From positions 1 through 11,287 of the forward strand of contig JADFHU010000107.1 in the NCBI GenBank assembly GCA_022567055.1: a stretch of DNA of 11,287 bases. The letters are read 5' to 3'. Shown here in pieces: positions 1 to 7,681 of the stretch. The notes beneath the pieces were generated by a model. That model was not told the origin of the DNA. It searched no databases and saw nothing but the letters and a program-made list of their open reading frames with translations. Source of the stretch: Planctomycetota bacterium. Lineage in GTDB: Bacteria > Planctomycetota > Phycisphaerae > Sedimentisphaerales > Anaerobacaceae. A program made the position numbers and the translations under genes. The first letter of the stretch is position 1. Each line of letters opens with the position of its first letter.

Positions 1-381
1 AACAGTAATCAGTTGTCGGTCTTCGGTCCTCGGCCCCCGGTCATCAGTCATCAGGGCTTGGTTCACAAGAGTGTGCATATGGGTAACGGTCCCTCTGATC
101 TGTTTTCGTGCTCGTGCTCAGCGAAGCGGTGCTCGTAATCGTAATCGAGAACGCCGAGAAGCCGATTAGGAGCAGGAGTACGAGCACGAGCAGGAATGCG
201 ATTCCTACGTCTAGTCGTGTAACCCAGAATGGAACTAGGCCGTCATCAGTGATCGGTCTGGGCTAAACACAGACCACCGACCCACACACCACGGATTGCG
301 ACCTCGCGTCTTCCCATCTTCTTCGGGACCTGTTAGACTGACGCGCCAAGAGTGTGACTTGCATGTACGAAAGAGTTTGGA
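1..381. other. non-coding leader with low-complexity repeats
   Basis: No convincing gene is present. Positions 3-54 are a stuttering run of CGGTC and TCATCAG units (GTCATCA occurs twice in tandem at 40-53), and the TCATCAGT motif returns at 243-250. Positions 107-206 hold tandem hexamers of GTGCTC and GTAATC type. TGCTCGTGCTC at 109-119 has its reverse complement at 182-192, and AGGAAT-GCG-ATTCCT at 192-206 is a perfect small hairpin. GGTCTG at 255-260 can pair with CAGACC at 270-275. I see no strong sigma-70 promoter, although the promoter for the peptidase operon should lie here. Confidence 0.5.
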
Positions 382-1632
382 ATGTCCCAGAGATTGGATA
401 AGCAGACCTTGAGCAATGGCCTGGTCGTCTTGGGTGAGCCCATGGAGGGTGTCACCTCGGTGGCGTTCGGTTTGATGATTCCCGCCGGAGCCGCGCGATT
501 CCCTGAGGGTTGCTGTGGTGTCTCGGGTATCATTGCGGATTGGATCTTTCGGGGGGCGGGATCGCGAGACAGTCGGCAGCTCGGCGACGCCTTGGATGGT
601 CTGGGTCTTCACCGTCACGGCTCAACGGGTACGCTCTACCTGACCTTGGGAGCGGCCATGGAGTCCGGAAGTCTGGCAGAGGCTTTGGATCTCTATACCG
701 ATGTCATCTGCACGCCGACTCTGGCCGACGATCAGTTCGAACTTGCCCGCCAGTTGGCCGTCGAAGACGTCAAGGCCCTCGACGATGACCCCCGTCACAA
801 GGTAATGATTAAGCTGCGCGAACAGTTCTACCCGGATCCTCTTGGGCGGAGTACGCTGGGAAACATTTCGGAATTAGAATCCCTCACACCCGAGCAGACG
901 CGGTCGCTCATTCACGAGAGTTTTGACCTGTCCCAAGGCATCTTTTCGGTCGCCGGGCGCTACGACTTCGACCTGCTATGTCGGCAAGTGGAACGTTCAT
1001 TCGGAGCCTCGGGGAAGGGTCGGACCGAGGAGACGGGTCTCGGTTCGGCAGGAGAGCGATATACGCACATCCCGACGGAAGGGGCTCAGGTTCATATTGG
1101 CCTGGTCACGCCCACCATTACACCTGAGGATCCGGAGTTCTACAACATGCGAGTGGTCGTGTCGATCCTCTCCGGGGGCATGAGTTCACGCCTCTTTACC
1201 GAGGTGCGTGAGAAACGGGGTCTCTGCTATGCTGTCAACGCCAGCTACCACGGTCTAAAGCAGGCAGCGGGAATCCAATGTTACGCGGGGACGACGCCCG
1301 ACAAGGCCCAAGAGACCGTGGATGTCATTGTGGAGCAGTTCAGACTGCTGCGTGAGGGTGTCACCGAGGACGAACTGGCCCGCGCGAAGGTAGGACTCAA
1401 GTCCGTTTTGATCATGCAGAGTGAGTCTTCGAGCAGTCGCGCGAGCGGTATCGGCAACGACTACTACATGTATGGACGCGTGCGTCCCCTCGACGAAATC
1501 AAAGAGAAGATCGACGCCGTCACCACGGACTCCGTGGCGGCCTTTCTCGTCCATTCCGCATTCGACGATTTCACGGCCGTGACCATCGGTCCGACTCCAA
1601 TCAAGCTTTCAGACAGAGCCCCAATCTTCTAG
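382..1632 (+). CDS. M16 family peptidase-like subunit lacking the zinc site (R/Y subunit)
   Basis: This 416-residue protein has the length and two-domain layout of a single M16B (pitrilysin/mitochondrial processing peptidase) subunit. The zinc motif HxxEH is lost: VSGIIADWI (residues 47-55) aligns with VSHFLEHML of the next gene, so the ligand and catalytic positions are G49, A52 and D53. The C-terminal half keeps the substrate-binding signature, SRLFTEVREKRGLCY (269-283), with the Arg/Tyr pair R276 and Y283 at the seven-residue spacing usual for the family. It is therefore probably the non-catalytic partner of the downstream peptidase. There is no signal peptide, which suggests a cytoplasmic location. 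The ATG at 382 follows a GAAAGAG ribosome site at 369-375, and the stop lies 9 bases before the next start, so the two genes should be co-transcribed. The family call is firm; the substrate is unknown. Confidence 0.93.
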   Translation: MSQRLDKQTLSNGLVVLGEPMEGVTSVAFGLMIPAGAARFPEGCCGVSGIIADWIFRGAGSRDSRQLGDALDGLGLHRHGSTGTLYLTLGAAMESGSLAEALDLYTDVICTPTLADDQFELARQLAVEDVKALDDDPRHKVMIKLREQFYPDPLGRSTLGNISELESLTPEQTRSLIHESFDLSQGIFSVAGRYDFDLLCRQVERSFGASGKGRTEETGLGSAGERYTHIPTEGAQVHIGLVTPTITPEDPEFYNMRVVVSILSGGMSSRLFTEVREKRGLCYAVNASYHGLKQAAGIQCYAGTTPDKAQETVDVIVEQFRLLREGVTEDELARAKVGLKSVLIMQSESSSSRASGIGNDYYMYGRVRPLDEIKEKIDAVTTDSVAAFLVHSAFDDFTAVTIGPTPIKLSDRAPIF

Positions 1633-1641
1633 AAGAGCCGC

Positions 1642-2859
1642 GTGGAATTCCAACAGGAAAAACTAGAGAATGGCCTGCAGATCATTGGCGAAGTCAATCC
1701 TGCCGCCAAGTCTGCAGCGGTTGGATTCTTCGTCAAGACCGGGTCCCGGGATGAAACATCGGCCGTCAGTGGTGTGTCTCACTTCCTTGAGCATATGCTT
1801 TTTAAGGGGACCGATCGGCGCACTGCGATGGAAGTGAATGCCGCCTTTGACGATACGGGTGCCCAGTTCAACGCATTTACCAGCGAAGAGAACACGGTCT
1901 ACTATGCCTCCGTGTTGCCCGAATACCTCGATGAGGTGACTTCGCTTTGGAGCGACCTCATGCGGCCGGCGCTGCGCGATGATGATTTTGACATGGAGAA
2001 GAACGTCATCAAAGAAGAGATCGCCATGTACAAAGACATGCCCAGTTTTGACGTCATGGACCGATGTCGTACTCTCTTCTTTGGCGAGCATCCCTGCGGC
2101 AATAGCGTATTGGGGACGGCTCAGAGTATCGACGATCTGAGCAGTGCTCAGATGCGGGAGTACTTTGCCCGGCGCTACGCCCCGAACAACATCGTCGTTG
2201 CCTTTGCCGGTCACTTCGATTGGGAACGCATGGTCTCTCTGACTCAGGATCGGTGTCGCCAGTGGGACCCTCACGATCTGGCGAGAGAGACGAGTCATTT
2301 TGCCGGCCGTGTCGATCACGCTCGACTCGGGCAAGCGGGTCTGGCCCGAGAACATCTCTGTCTCATGAGCGAGGGAGTTTCCTATCAGGATCCCCAACAC
2401 TATGCGGCCATGTTGCTGTCATCCATCGTGGGCGACAGCGCCGGGTCCCGCTATTTTTGGGAACTGGTCGACAAGGCCGTCGCAGAGGCAGCCAGTATGT
2501 CCCTGGATGGAATGGATGGTACAGGCAGTATGGTTAGCTATGTACGCTGCAGCCCGGAGCGAGCGACGGAGGTCCTGGACGTGCTTCAGTCCATCTTCGA
2601 GACGCTTGCCCGCGCGGGGGTGACCAAAGAGGAATTGCGCATGGCCAAGAACAAGACGCTCAGTGCCCTGGTCATCAAGAACGAACTGCCCATGGGCAGA
2701 CTCATTGACCTGGGGTTTAACTGGACCTACTTGCAGGAATATCGGCAGGTGGAAAAAGACGTGACGGAGATAAAGTCCGTGACCGTTGAGGATGTCAACA
2801 AGATGATTGAACGCTTGAAACCAGGCGTCTTTACCCGCTACCAGATCGGACCGGACTGA
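1642..2859 (+). CDS. M16 family zinc metallopeptidase, catalytic subunit
   Basis: This 405-residue M16B peptidase carries the inverted zinc motif HFLEH at residues 47-51. H47 and H51 should bind zinc and E50 should be the general base. The third ligand is most likely one of the glutamates in NVIKEEIAMY (121-130). FNAFTSEENTVYYA (76-89) is the usual substrate-strand region. The C-terminal half lacks the Arg/Tyr pair: in the segment starting SRYFWELVDK (269-278) the two positions are V276 and A283. The preceding gene has exactly the opposite defect, as in two-gene M16B heterodimers described in other bacteria. The GTG start at 1642 follows AGAAGAG at 1631-1637; no in-frame ATG lies close by. 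No signal peptide is seen, so it is probably cytoplasmic. It would cleave peptides or unfolded segments; the substrate is unknown. Confidence 0.95.
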   Translation: MEFQQEKLENGLQIIGEVNPAAKSAAVGFFVKTGSRDETSAVSGVSHFLEHMLFKGTDRRTAMEVNAAFDDTGAQFNAFTSEENTVYYASVLPEYLDEVTSLWSDLMRPALRDDDFDMEKNVIKEEIAMYKDMPSFDVMDRCRTLFFGEHPCGNSVLGTAQSIDDLSSAQMREYFARRYAPNNIVVAFAGHFDWERMVSLTQDRCRQWDPHDLARETSHFAGRVDHARLGQAGLAREHLCLMSEGVSYQDPQHYAAMLLSSIVGDSAGSRYFWELVDKAVAEAASMSLDGMDGTGSMVSYVRCSPERATEVLDVLQSIFETLARAGVTKEELRMAKNKTLSALVIKNELPMGRLIDLGFNWTYLQEYRQVEKDVTEIKSVTVEDVNKMIERLKPGVFTRYQIGPD

Positions 2860-2883
2860 GGGACCGGTCCGGAGGAGACCTCG

Positions 2884-3303
2884 GTGACTGACCATCCAGA
2901 CAAGCAAGACATGGATCCCTCTCACGGGACGGGGGACGACTCAACACGAGGGCGCTTGGGCTTTCGAGAAATGGTGCCTTCCTGCGATGCACAGAGCCCC
3001 GCCCAAGAGCAACCTGATCGCGCGGTGAGTATCCCCGAGTTCGACTTGGGTCGACAGATGATGGCCCGCCATCGACAGGACACGGCCCTCAGACGAAAGA
3101 GCCCCAAGCAGCAGGCCAAAGCAAGGATCCCACCGCTTGACCGGGTTGAGCCCGAACCACCGCCGGAATCCGCGCAGATCGAAGCGCACCCCGGTTTTGT
3201 CTGGACCACCTATGCCTCCCGCACGGAGAACGCGCTCATCGCAGAAATCGTGAGTCGGGATATTCAACGTCTCTGCCGAGTTGGCCGGGCCCGGCGGCGA
3301 TAG
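2884..3303 (+). CDS. small charged hypothetical protein in the peptidase operon
   Basis: This 139-residue protein is not recognised. The GTG start at 2884 is preceded by a strong GGAGGAG ribosome site at 2871-2877, and the gene lies 24 bases after the M16 stop, so it belongs to the operon. Residues 1-45 are polar and look disordered. IPEFDLGRQMMARHRQ (50-65) leads into a basic and then proline/glutamate-rich linker (66-100). The C-terminal block from residue 104 on, containing LIAEIVSRDIQRLC (118-131), looks like an ordered amphipathic helix followed by a basic tail. There is no signal peptide or membrane segment. Its stop is directly followed by the possible GTG start of the phosphatase gene, which suggests translational coupling. 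A role as adaptor or regulator for its neighbours is only a guess. Confidence 0.75.
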   Translation: MTDHPDKQDMDPSHGTGDDSTRGRLGFREMVPSCDAQSPAQEQPDRAVSIPEFDLGRQMMARHRQDTALRRKSPKQQAKARIPPLDRVEPEPPPESAQIEAHPGFVWTTYASRTENALIAEIVSRDIQRLCRVGRARRR

Positions 3304-3309
3304 GTGTTC

Positions 3310-4056
3310 ATGGGCGAGTTCACCGCAGAACTGGTGGATCTGCACTGTCACTGTCTGCCGGGCCTGGATGATGGCCCTGCGACAGATACCGAGGCATTGG
3401 ATCTCTGTCACGCGTTGGTCGCCGACGGCATCAAGACCGTTGTGGCCACGCCGCATCAACTGGGGTTCTTTGAGCGATACGCCGACAGCCGACAGATCCG
3501 CAGTTCGGTAGCCTTCCTCAATGAGACGCTCAGGGCCACACGGCTGGATCTGGAGGTGCTCAGTGGGGCCGAGATCCGAATAGAAGCATGCGTTCCCCAA
3601 CTGCTCCGGCAAGACATACTCATGACGCTTGCGGACCGTCGGCGGTTTTGCCTACTGGAACTTCCCTTTGACACCCTGCCCGACATCAGGCCCGTACTGG
3701 ATGAACTATCACAGATGGGGATCCGCGGTGTCCTCGCACACCCCGAGCGTAATGCGGTCATTGCCGAAGATCCCGACCTGGTCATGCAATGGACAGAGTA
3801 CGAACTCACCTTCCAAATCACCGCGACCAGCATCCTCGGCGATTCGGGCCGGCGGGTGAAAAAGGCGGCATGGAAGCTCTTGAACATGCCCATTCGCTGT
3901 ATCATTGCCTCCGATGCCCACGGCGCCGTGACGCGTCCCCCGCGGTTGGGACAGGCCTATGCCGCCATCGCCAAACAGGAAGGCCCGAATCGAGCCCGAG
4001 CGCTGTGTGTGCTCGAGCCTCTGAGGATCCTCGGTAGATCGCAACTCGAAGACTAA
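3310..4056 (+). CDS. CpsB/CapC/YwqE-type PHP-domain tyrosine phosphatase
   Basis: This 248-residue protein shows the full set of PHP metal-binding motifs in family order: DLHCH (10-14), LPGLDDGP (16-23), ATPH (46-49), GAEIR (86-90), AHPER (143-147), ITATSILG (170-177) and SDAHG (201-205). The length matches CpsB/YwqE phosphatases. These are manganese-dependent enzymes that dephosphorylate tyrosine on bacterial tyrosine kinases controlling polysaccharide export. No kinase or capsule gene is in the window, so the partner is unknown. The start is uncertain: ATG at 3310 is chosen, but GTG at 3304 directly after the upstream stop is possible and adds two residues; neither has a clear ribosome site, which fits translational coupling. 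The stop TAA (4054-4056) doubles as the left target duplication of the palindromic element that follows. Confidence 0.9.
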   Translation: MGEFTAELVDLHCHCLPGLDDGPATDTEALDLCHALVADGIKTVVATPHQLGFFERYADSRQIRSSVAFLNETLRATRLDLEVLSGAEIRIEACVPQLLRQDILMTLADRRRFCLLELPFDTLPDIRPVLDELSQMGIRGVLAHPERNAVIAEDPDLVMQWTEYELTFQITATSILGDSGRRVKKAAWKLLNMPIRCIIASDAHGAVTRPPRLGQAYAAIAKQEGPNRARALCVLEPLRILGRSQLED

Positions 4057-4236
4057 GGGATCGGCAAGAAATAAGTTGGACAATTTGGGGTCCAAGTGTG
4101 CCCCATATTTGGTCGCGCCCGATTGAGCGGAACCACAGGCGTAGCTGTTCTACGTCGCGGATTTCGCGATTGAGAAGCGATCAAAGATGGGGTGCAATTG
4201 GGCAATCAAAAGTCCAAGTTATTTCTTGCCGGTCCC
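4057..4236. mobile_element. palindromic MITE-like element, copy 1 (complete, 180 bp)
   Basis: The element begins GGGATCGGCAAG and ends CTTGCCGGTCCC. The 25-bp terminal inverted repeats match at 23 positions. The inner arms also pair imperfectly, with one gap, up to CGTAG-CTGTT-CTACG (4140-4154), a hairpin whose apex is at the centre of the element. It is flanked by TAA direct repeats at 4054-4056 and 4237-4239, a 3-bp target duplication. Copy 2 differs at about 12 of 180 bases. The element is too short to encode a transposase, so it is non-autonomous. It lies between two convergent genes, and its transcript could fold into a long hairpin from either strand, so it may act as a shared 3' end or terminator. 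That role is inference. Confidence 0.85.
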
Positions 4237-5960
4237 TAAGGAGATGAGTTTGAACCCACGGGTAAACTGTCTCGATGCAGAGGACCCTCGCGAGTCAGCT
4301 CCGCTTTGGCTCGCAAGCCATTGTCTTCGAAGGTCAAGCCCATGCCCAATTGCTTGATTCTGGTCAGGGGGGTGGAAAGCGATGCCGGCTGCTTCGGCCG
4401 GCCGGGACAGCCGAAGACCGTGGATTCCAGCGTCTTGAATTCTTCATTCCACACATAGTCGCCACCGCCAGGGCAGACCAGGCGAGTTTGCCAATACCGT
4501 TCATGGACCGCGAGGGGAGCCATGTCGCGGTAGCGCCGCTGCCACTCATTGAGGATGATCAGATTTCCCCAGGAGCGGGCGCGAAGCAGCGCCCTCACGT
4601 CCTGGTCAAACAGAGCCTGCAGCAGATCGATGCCCCGGCCTGCTACCCGGATCGCCATATTCTGACCCAGCCAATCGGGGCCGGCCAAAGATGGAATCCC
4701 CTGTTCGCTCTTCCCTAGTTTCCGATCGAGGAACTTTTGGATCAGCGTCTCGTTCAGGCTCAGGATAAGTCCGTCGGGCGAAACCGCATAGTAGAGCGCT
4801 AGCGCTTGCAGCATATCCGACTGTCCCCGAACCCTTTGGGCCGGGCGAATCCTGACGTAGGCCTGCTCTTGATGAGTCAGCGTCTCCCAGGTTGTCATGT
4901 TGGGGGCGGTCTGCTCGACAAAGGCCCGTAGCGCCACCAGAAAGCCGGTGAGCTTCAAGGGGTTGCTCACGTCAACCTGGAGGGCAACCGGCAACCGGTG
5001 GATATTCTCCTCCACAAACGCATCAGCCTGGCTATCCGGGTCGTGGTCACGGGCTGCTGCGAATTCTGCCCAGAAGGGATCTTCATCCGCATAGACCGTC
5101 ACCCAGTCTCCCAGCCAACCCAGGGGATTGGCCCGCAGGCCGGGTGCCATCTGGCCTGCTAGATTGCCAAAGAGCCGCATCTGCGGCGCGTTTCTATCCA
5201 GGGTTGCGATGATCTGCGCCAGGGATTCGGGACGGGGGTCGCCGGCCTTCGGTGTCAGGTTGCCGTTGCCGGTGACTTCGATGTATCGATTGTACTCGCT
5301 GGCCGCGATCAAGGGCCGCACGGTGCAGTCCAGGGCAAGCCTGCCGTCGGCCTGACCATCGATGTGAAAGCGGATGGCGATCGGATCGAAGAACTGGCGC
5401 CAGTTCCGCTGGTATCGGTCTCGATACCTGCGGTAGGCCTGGGCTTCCGTTGGAGTGACCTGCGCGAAGGCCAATTCCGCGATGGGCGTCTGAAATGCGA
5501 GTGTGCCATATATGTCGGAGGTCACACCCTCTGCGCTTAGAGACAACTGCCCGAATGGGGAGGGGACATCGGCCCGCAGGGAGGTGCTCACTTGAAGCCC
5601 CTTCACGAAGGCGTCGAGGTGGGTGGCCTGCAATCGCGCCATGGCAGCCGCGGCTCGGATCCGGCGCGACGCGCCGATGCGCCAGCGGGCGCCACACCAG
5701 CGTCGGATGGTCGCATCCGAGATGACTAGCAGCGCCGTTTCTGGTTCATCGCGTTTGTACCGGTCTCTGAAGAACGTGTATTCATCCAATTGGTTCACCG
5801 ACTCCACCTTGCCCGAATGGGCGCGAATCACCTGCTTCAGTTGTTGGAGAGAATTGGTGACGACCACCGCCCGACCCAGAGAGGCAAGATAGGAACAGAT
5901 CGACCGATCCGGGCTTCGCAGGCCCACATAGTCGGTGTCCAATAGACGTCCAGTCACCAT
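4236..5960 (-). CDS. C-terminal part of a large secreted hypothetical protein (downstream of in-frame TAG)
   Basis: This 574-codon frame continues in the same phase as the gene at 7115-5994, separated from it only by the TAG at 5994-5996 and 11 sense codons. The sequence runs without a visible break across the join: segments such as GLRSPDRSICSYLASLG (13-29), VVVTNSLQQL (32-41), DEYTFFRDRY (59-68) and RRWCGARWRIG (86-96) read like the middle of one protein. GLTFEDNGLRAKAELTR near the end suggests a complete C-terminus. I do not recognise a named domain. The ATG at 5958-5960 has no good ribosome site, and the fragment has no signal peptide of its own, so independent expression is doubtful. Its stop TAG uses the last base of the palindromic element (4236) and two bases of the target duplication. 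Function is unknown. Confidence 0.7.
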   Translation of the reverse strand: MVTGRLLDTDYVGLRSPDRSICSYLASLGRAVVVTNSLQQLKQVIRAHSGKVESVNQLDEYTFFRDRYKRDEPETALLVISDATIRRWCGARWRIGASRRIRAAAAMARLQATHLDAFVKGLQVSTSLRADVPSPFGQLSLSAEGVTSDIYGTLAFQTPIAELAFAQVTPTEAQAYRRYRDRYQRNWRQFFDPIAIRFHIDGQADGRLALDCTVRPLIAASEYNRYIEVTGNGNLTPKAGDPRPESLAQIIATLDRNAPQMRLFGNLAGQMAPGLRANPLGWLGDWVTVYADEDPFWAEFAAARDHDPDSQADAFVEENIHRLPVALQVDVSNPLKLTGFLVALRAFVEQTAPNMTTWETLTHQEQAYVRIRPAQRVRGQSDMLQALALYYAVSPDGLILSLNETLIQKFLDRKLGKSEQGIPSLAGPDWLGQNMAIRVAGRGIDLLQALFDQDVRALLRARSWGNLIILNEWQRRYRDMAPLAVHERYWQTRLVCPGGGDYVWNEEFKTLESTVFGCPGRPKQPASLSTPLTRIKQLGMGLTFEDNGLRAKAELTREGPLHRDSLPVGSNSSP

Positions 5961-5993
5961 CCGACTCTCCGGTTCGCTCTCATGCCCACGTCC

Positions 5994-7115
5994 CTACTGA
6001 GCCAGGATACTGGTCCTGAGCATTCCGGGACGCGTCGATTCGAAGAGCAAGGCGACGTCCGAGCCGGTCCTCAGGTAGGGATCCGACCCTGTCATGGCGA
6101 TGCTCTCGATCAGCGCGGGACCCATGAGCCGTGCCCATTGATCCAGGGGGAGACAGAGCTGCTTTTCATAGCGTTGCTGGGTGAGTGCATCCTCCGAGCG
6201 TGGGTCCAAGAGTCTCAGGATCGGCGTGCCTTGAGCGCGCACCTCGTCTAACAGTTCTGTCATGCTCGTAAAAGAAGGGAAGAATATCGCGTGCTGGTCC
6301 GCGGGAATCAGTGCGGCCAGCGGGTCCCGCTTTGGCATCAAGCCCTCGACGATGGGCTGCCAGTCAATCTCCGCCACGGTAATCCCCTCCAGGGAGTCGA
6401 GTGACACAGTCGCCTCCAGATCCGTCGTGACCCGAAGCCGTCGGTCAAGCTGCAGGTTCTCACTCAAAGCGCGTCCGCCATTGAAGAGCGAGAATGTTCG
6501 CCTCAGTTCTGATTCCCGCCTCCTTTCCGCGGCCGGGGTGGCGATGTCCATCTCATCGGCGCCTCCCATCTGCTGGGCCTGTGTGTGTTGATGGCGAAGC
6601 CAAGCACCACCCGGGGGGTCTTGTCGGAGCAGTCGTGCGTAGTGCTCTTCCTTAGCCTGGAAGAACGCCTTCTTAGCCGCTTTTTGGTCTTCGGAGGGCC
6701 CGGAGACCCTGAACGTGTAAGGGACCATGCCAGCCCAGTCTCCCTTGGGTAGGAACAGCGTCCCGGTGACGGGGCCCTTGTCGGCGGCGCGGATGAGTAC
6801 GCGCGTTCGCGCGATGTTCTGGCTCAGACTCCATCGCACCCGCCAGGGACGTCCCTGCGTCCCTTGATCGACAGCGCAGTAGATCTCCTCACTGCCGGCA
6901 CCCTGGGCGTAGGGCTGCATGAATCGTTCTCTTTCCCGCTGCCGTCGACGGCTCATCTTCCGAGCGGGCTCTTCGAGGGGAGAGGTCTTGGGAAGGGGAG
7001 TCCGGCTGATCTCCAGATCGCTCAGGTCGACCGCGTAATAAAGGCTCTCCGCGGAGAGAGGCGTCAGCGCCAGGAAGCAGCTATAGAAGATGGCATAGAG
7101 TTGTCGGCGTGCCAT
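5994..7115 (-). CDS. N-terminal part of a large secreted hypothetical protein (ends at in-frame TAG)
   Basis: This part has 373 codons. The ATG at 7113-7115 is preferred to the GTG 90 bases upstream, because GGAGA lies about 7 bases before it and it starts a clear signal peptide: RR at residues 3-4, a hydrophobic core (7-20) and a likely cleavage after LSA (20-22). The mature protein is therefore exported. An arginine-rich stretch (SRRRQRERER, 55-64) follows, then a beta-rich segment (80-140) and a charged region (145-205). The block 224-360, including VEGLMPKRDPLAALIPADQH (256-275) and MTGSDPYLRTGSDVALLFES (341-360), looks conserved and runs straight into the downstream frame. I recognise the style from planctomycete-type secreted proteins but can name no domain. 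If only this part is made, it is a truncated product. Confidence 0.75.
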   Translation of the reverse strand: MARRQLYAIFYSCFLALTPLSAESLYYAVDLSDLEISRTPLPKTSPLEEPARKMSRRRQRERERFMQPYAQGAGSEEIYCAVDQGTQGRPWRVRWSLSQNIARTRVLIRAADKGPVTGTLFLPKGDWAGMVPYTFRVSGPSEDQKAAKKAFFQAKEEHYARLLRQDPPGGAWLRHQHTQAQQMGGADEMDIATPAAERRRESELRRTFSLFNGGRALSENLQLDRRLRVTTDLEATVSLDSLEGITVAEIDWQPIVEGLMPKRDPLAALIPADQHAIFFPSFTSMTELLDEVRAQGTPILRLLDPRSEDALTQQRYEKQLCLPLDQWARLMGPALIESIAMTGSDPYLRTGSDVALLFESTRPGMLRTSILAQ

Positions 7116-7681
7116 AGCGAAGTCTCCAGTTGTGTCACCAGGAATATCATTGCGAAAGTCACGTTGAGCCAGGACAATGCAAACCTGATGCCAGACTGCT
7201 AACACCTCCTTCCGCCGAGTTATGCCGGTTTCGGACCAGGAACAGGGGCGCGACCTCCGCGGTCACCGTACATCCCATGTTCTTTAGATGATCACTGAGT
7301 GTACGGCCTCAGGCCGACGCGCCGTTCACCAGGACGAGCCGATCGCGCGTCTCGCCGATCCTTAAAGAACGGTCGCAGGCTGCGTGGATTCTTGACGGGG
7401 ATCAAGACGGATGATCCAGGCGTACAGTGGGTGCAGAAACAGGCTCGATTGCATCACCGCGCAGGGCGTACATATTGGGCAGATCCTTCTTCAGCAGAAT
7501 CCTTGGAACTGCAGGCCCAATCTTGACCTACCCCCAGTCAGGGCGTAGGATCGATTTTAACCAGTCGATTTCAAGTTTCCTACCATCAATCAATGCAGCC
7601 TTGTGGAAACGCTAGCCTGGCTGAATGATCGCGAAGGAGCAACTAAGCCACCAACGTGTAAGCAGAATCGGAAACTCGATC
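7116..7681. other. non-coding gap between divergent genes
   Basis: This 566-base gap separates the divergent secreted-protein and DUF6807 genes and should hold both promoters. A sigma-70-like site at 7523-7551 is listed separately. Small dyads are present: CGGCCT-C-AGGCCG near 7304-7316 and CTTGA-CGGGGA-TCAAG at 7391-7406. On the minus strand one frame stays open from 7611 to 7402 except for a TAG at 7528-7530, and its translation looks somewhat protein-like, possibly a gene remnant. Short plus-strand open frames at 7299-7615 show no signs of coding. Confidence 0.4.
7523..7551 (+). promoter_or_regulatory. candidate sigma-70-like promoter for the DUF6807 gene
   Basis: TTGACC (7523-7528) and TAGGAT (7546-7551) are separated by 17 bases, the ideal spacing; they match the -35 and -10 consensus at five and four of six positions. 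Transcription would begin about 120 bases before the ATG at 7682. It is based on sequence match only, and chance matches of this quality do occur. Confidence 0.3.

Larger units (their letters stand above)
4236..7115 (-). pseudogene. large secreted protein gene interrupted by one in-frame TAG
   Basis: Read as one gene, this stretch has 959 codons before the final stop, with a single premature TAG as codon 374 (5994-5996). Both sides share the same reading frame and similar composition, and there is no frameshift or second internal stop. One C-to-T change of CAG to TAG would explain it. TAG ends other genes here (382-1632, 2884-3303, 7682-8590), so genome-wide reassignment is not supported. Recent inactivation, a sequencing error and occasional readthrough all remain possible. 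Confidence 0.7.

Noticed and set aside
1663..2400. Long minus-strand open frame of 245 codons opposite the catalytic M16 gene
   Set aside because: It lies wholly inside a gene with clear M16 motifs and has no ribosome site or recognisable protein pattern.
5994..5996. TAG as a recoded sense codon (for example pyrrolysine or a variant code)
   Set aside because: TAG ends several other genes in the window at sensible positions, and no recoding signal was seen; nonsense mutation or sequence error is simpler.
7203..7210. Strong AAGGAGG ribosome-site match before the GTG at 7205
   Set aside because: It directly abuts the GTG with no spacing, whereas the ATG at 7115 has a well-spaced site and begins a signal peptide.
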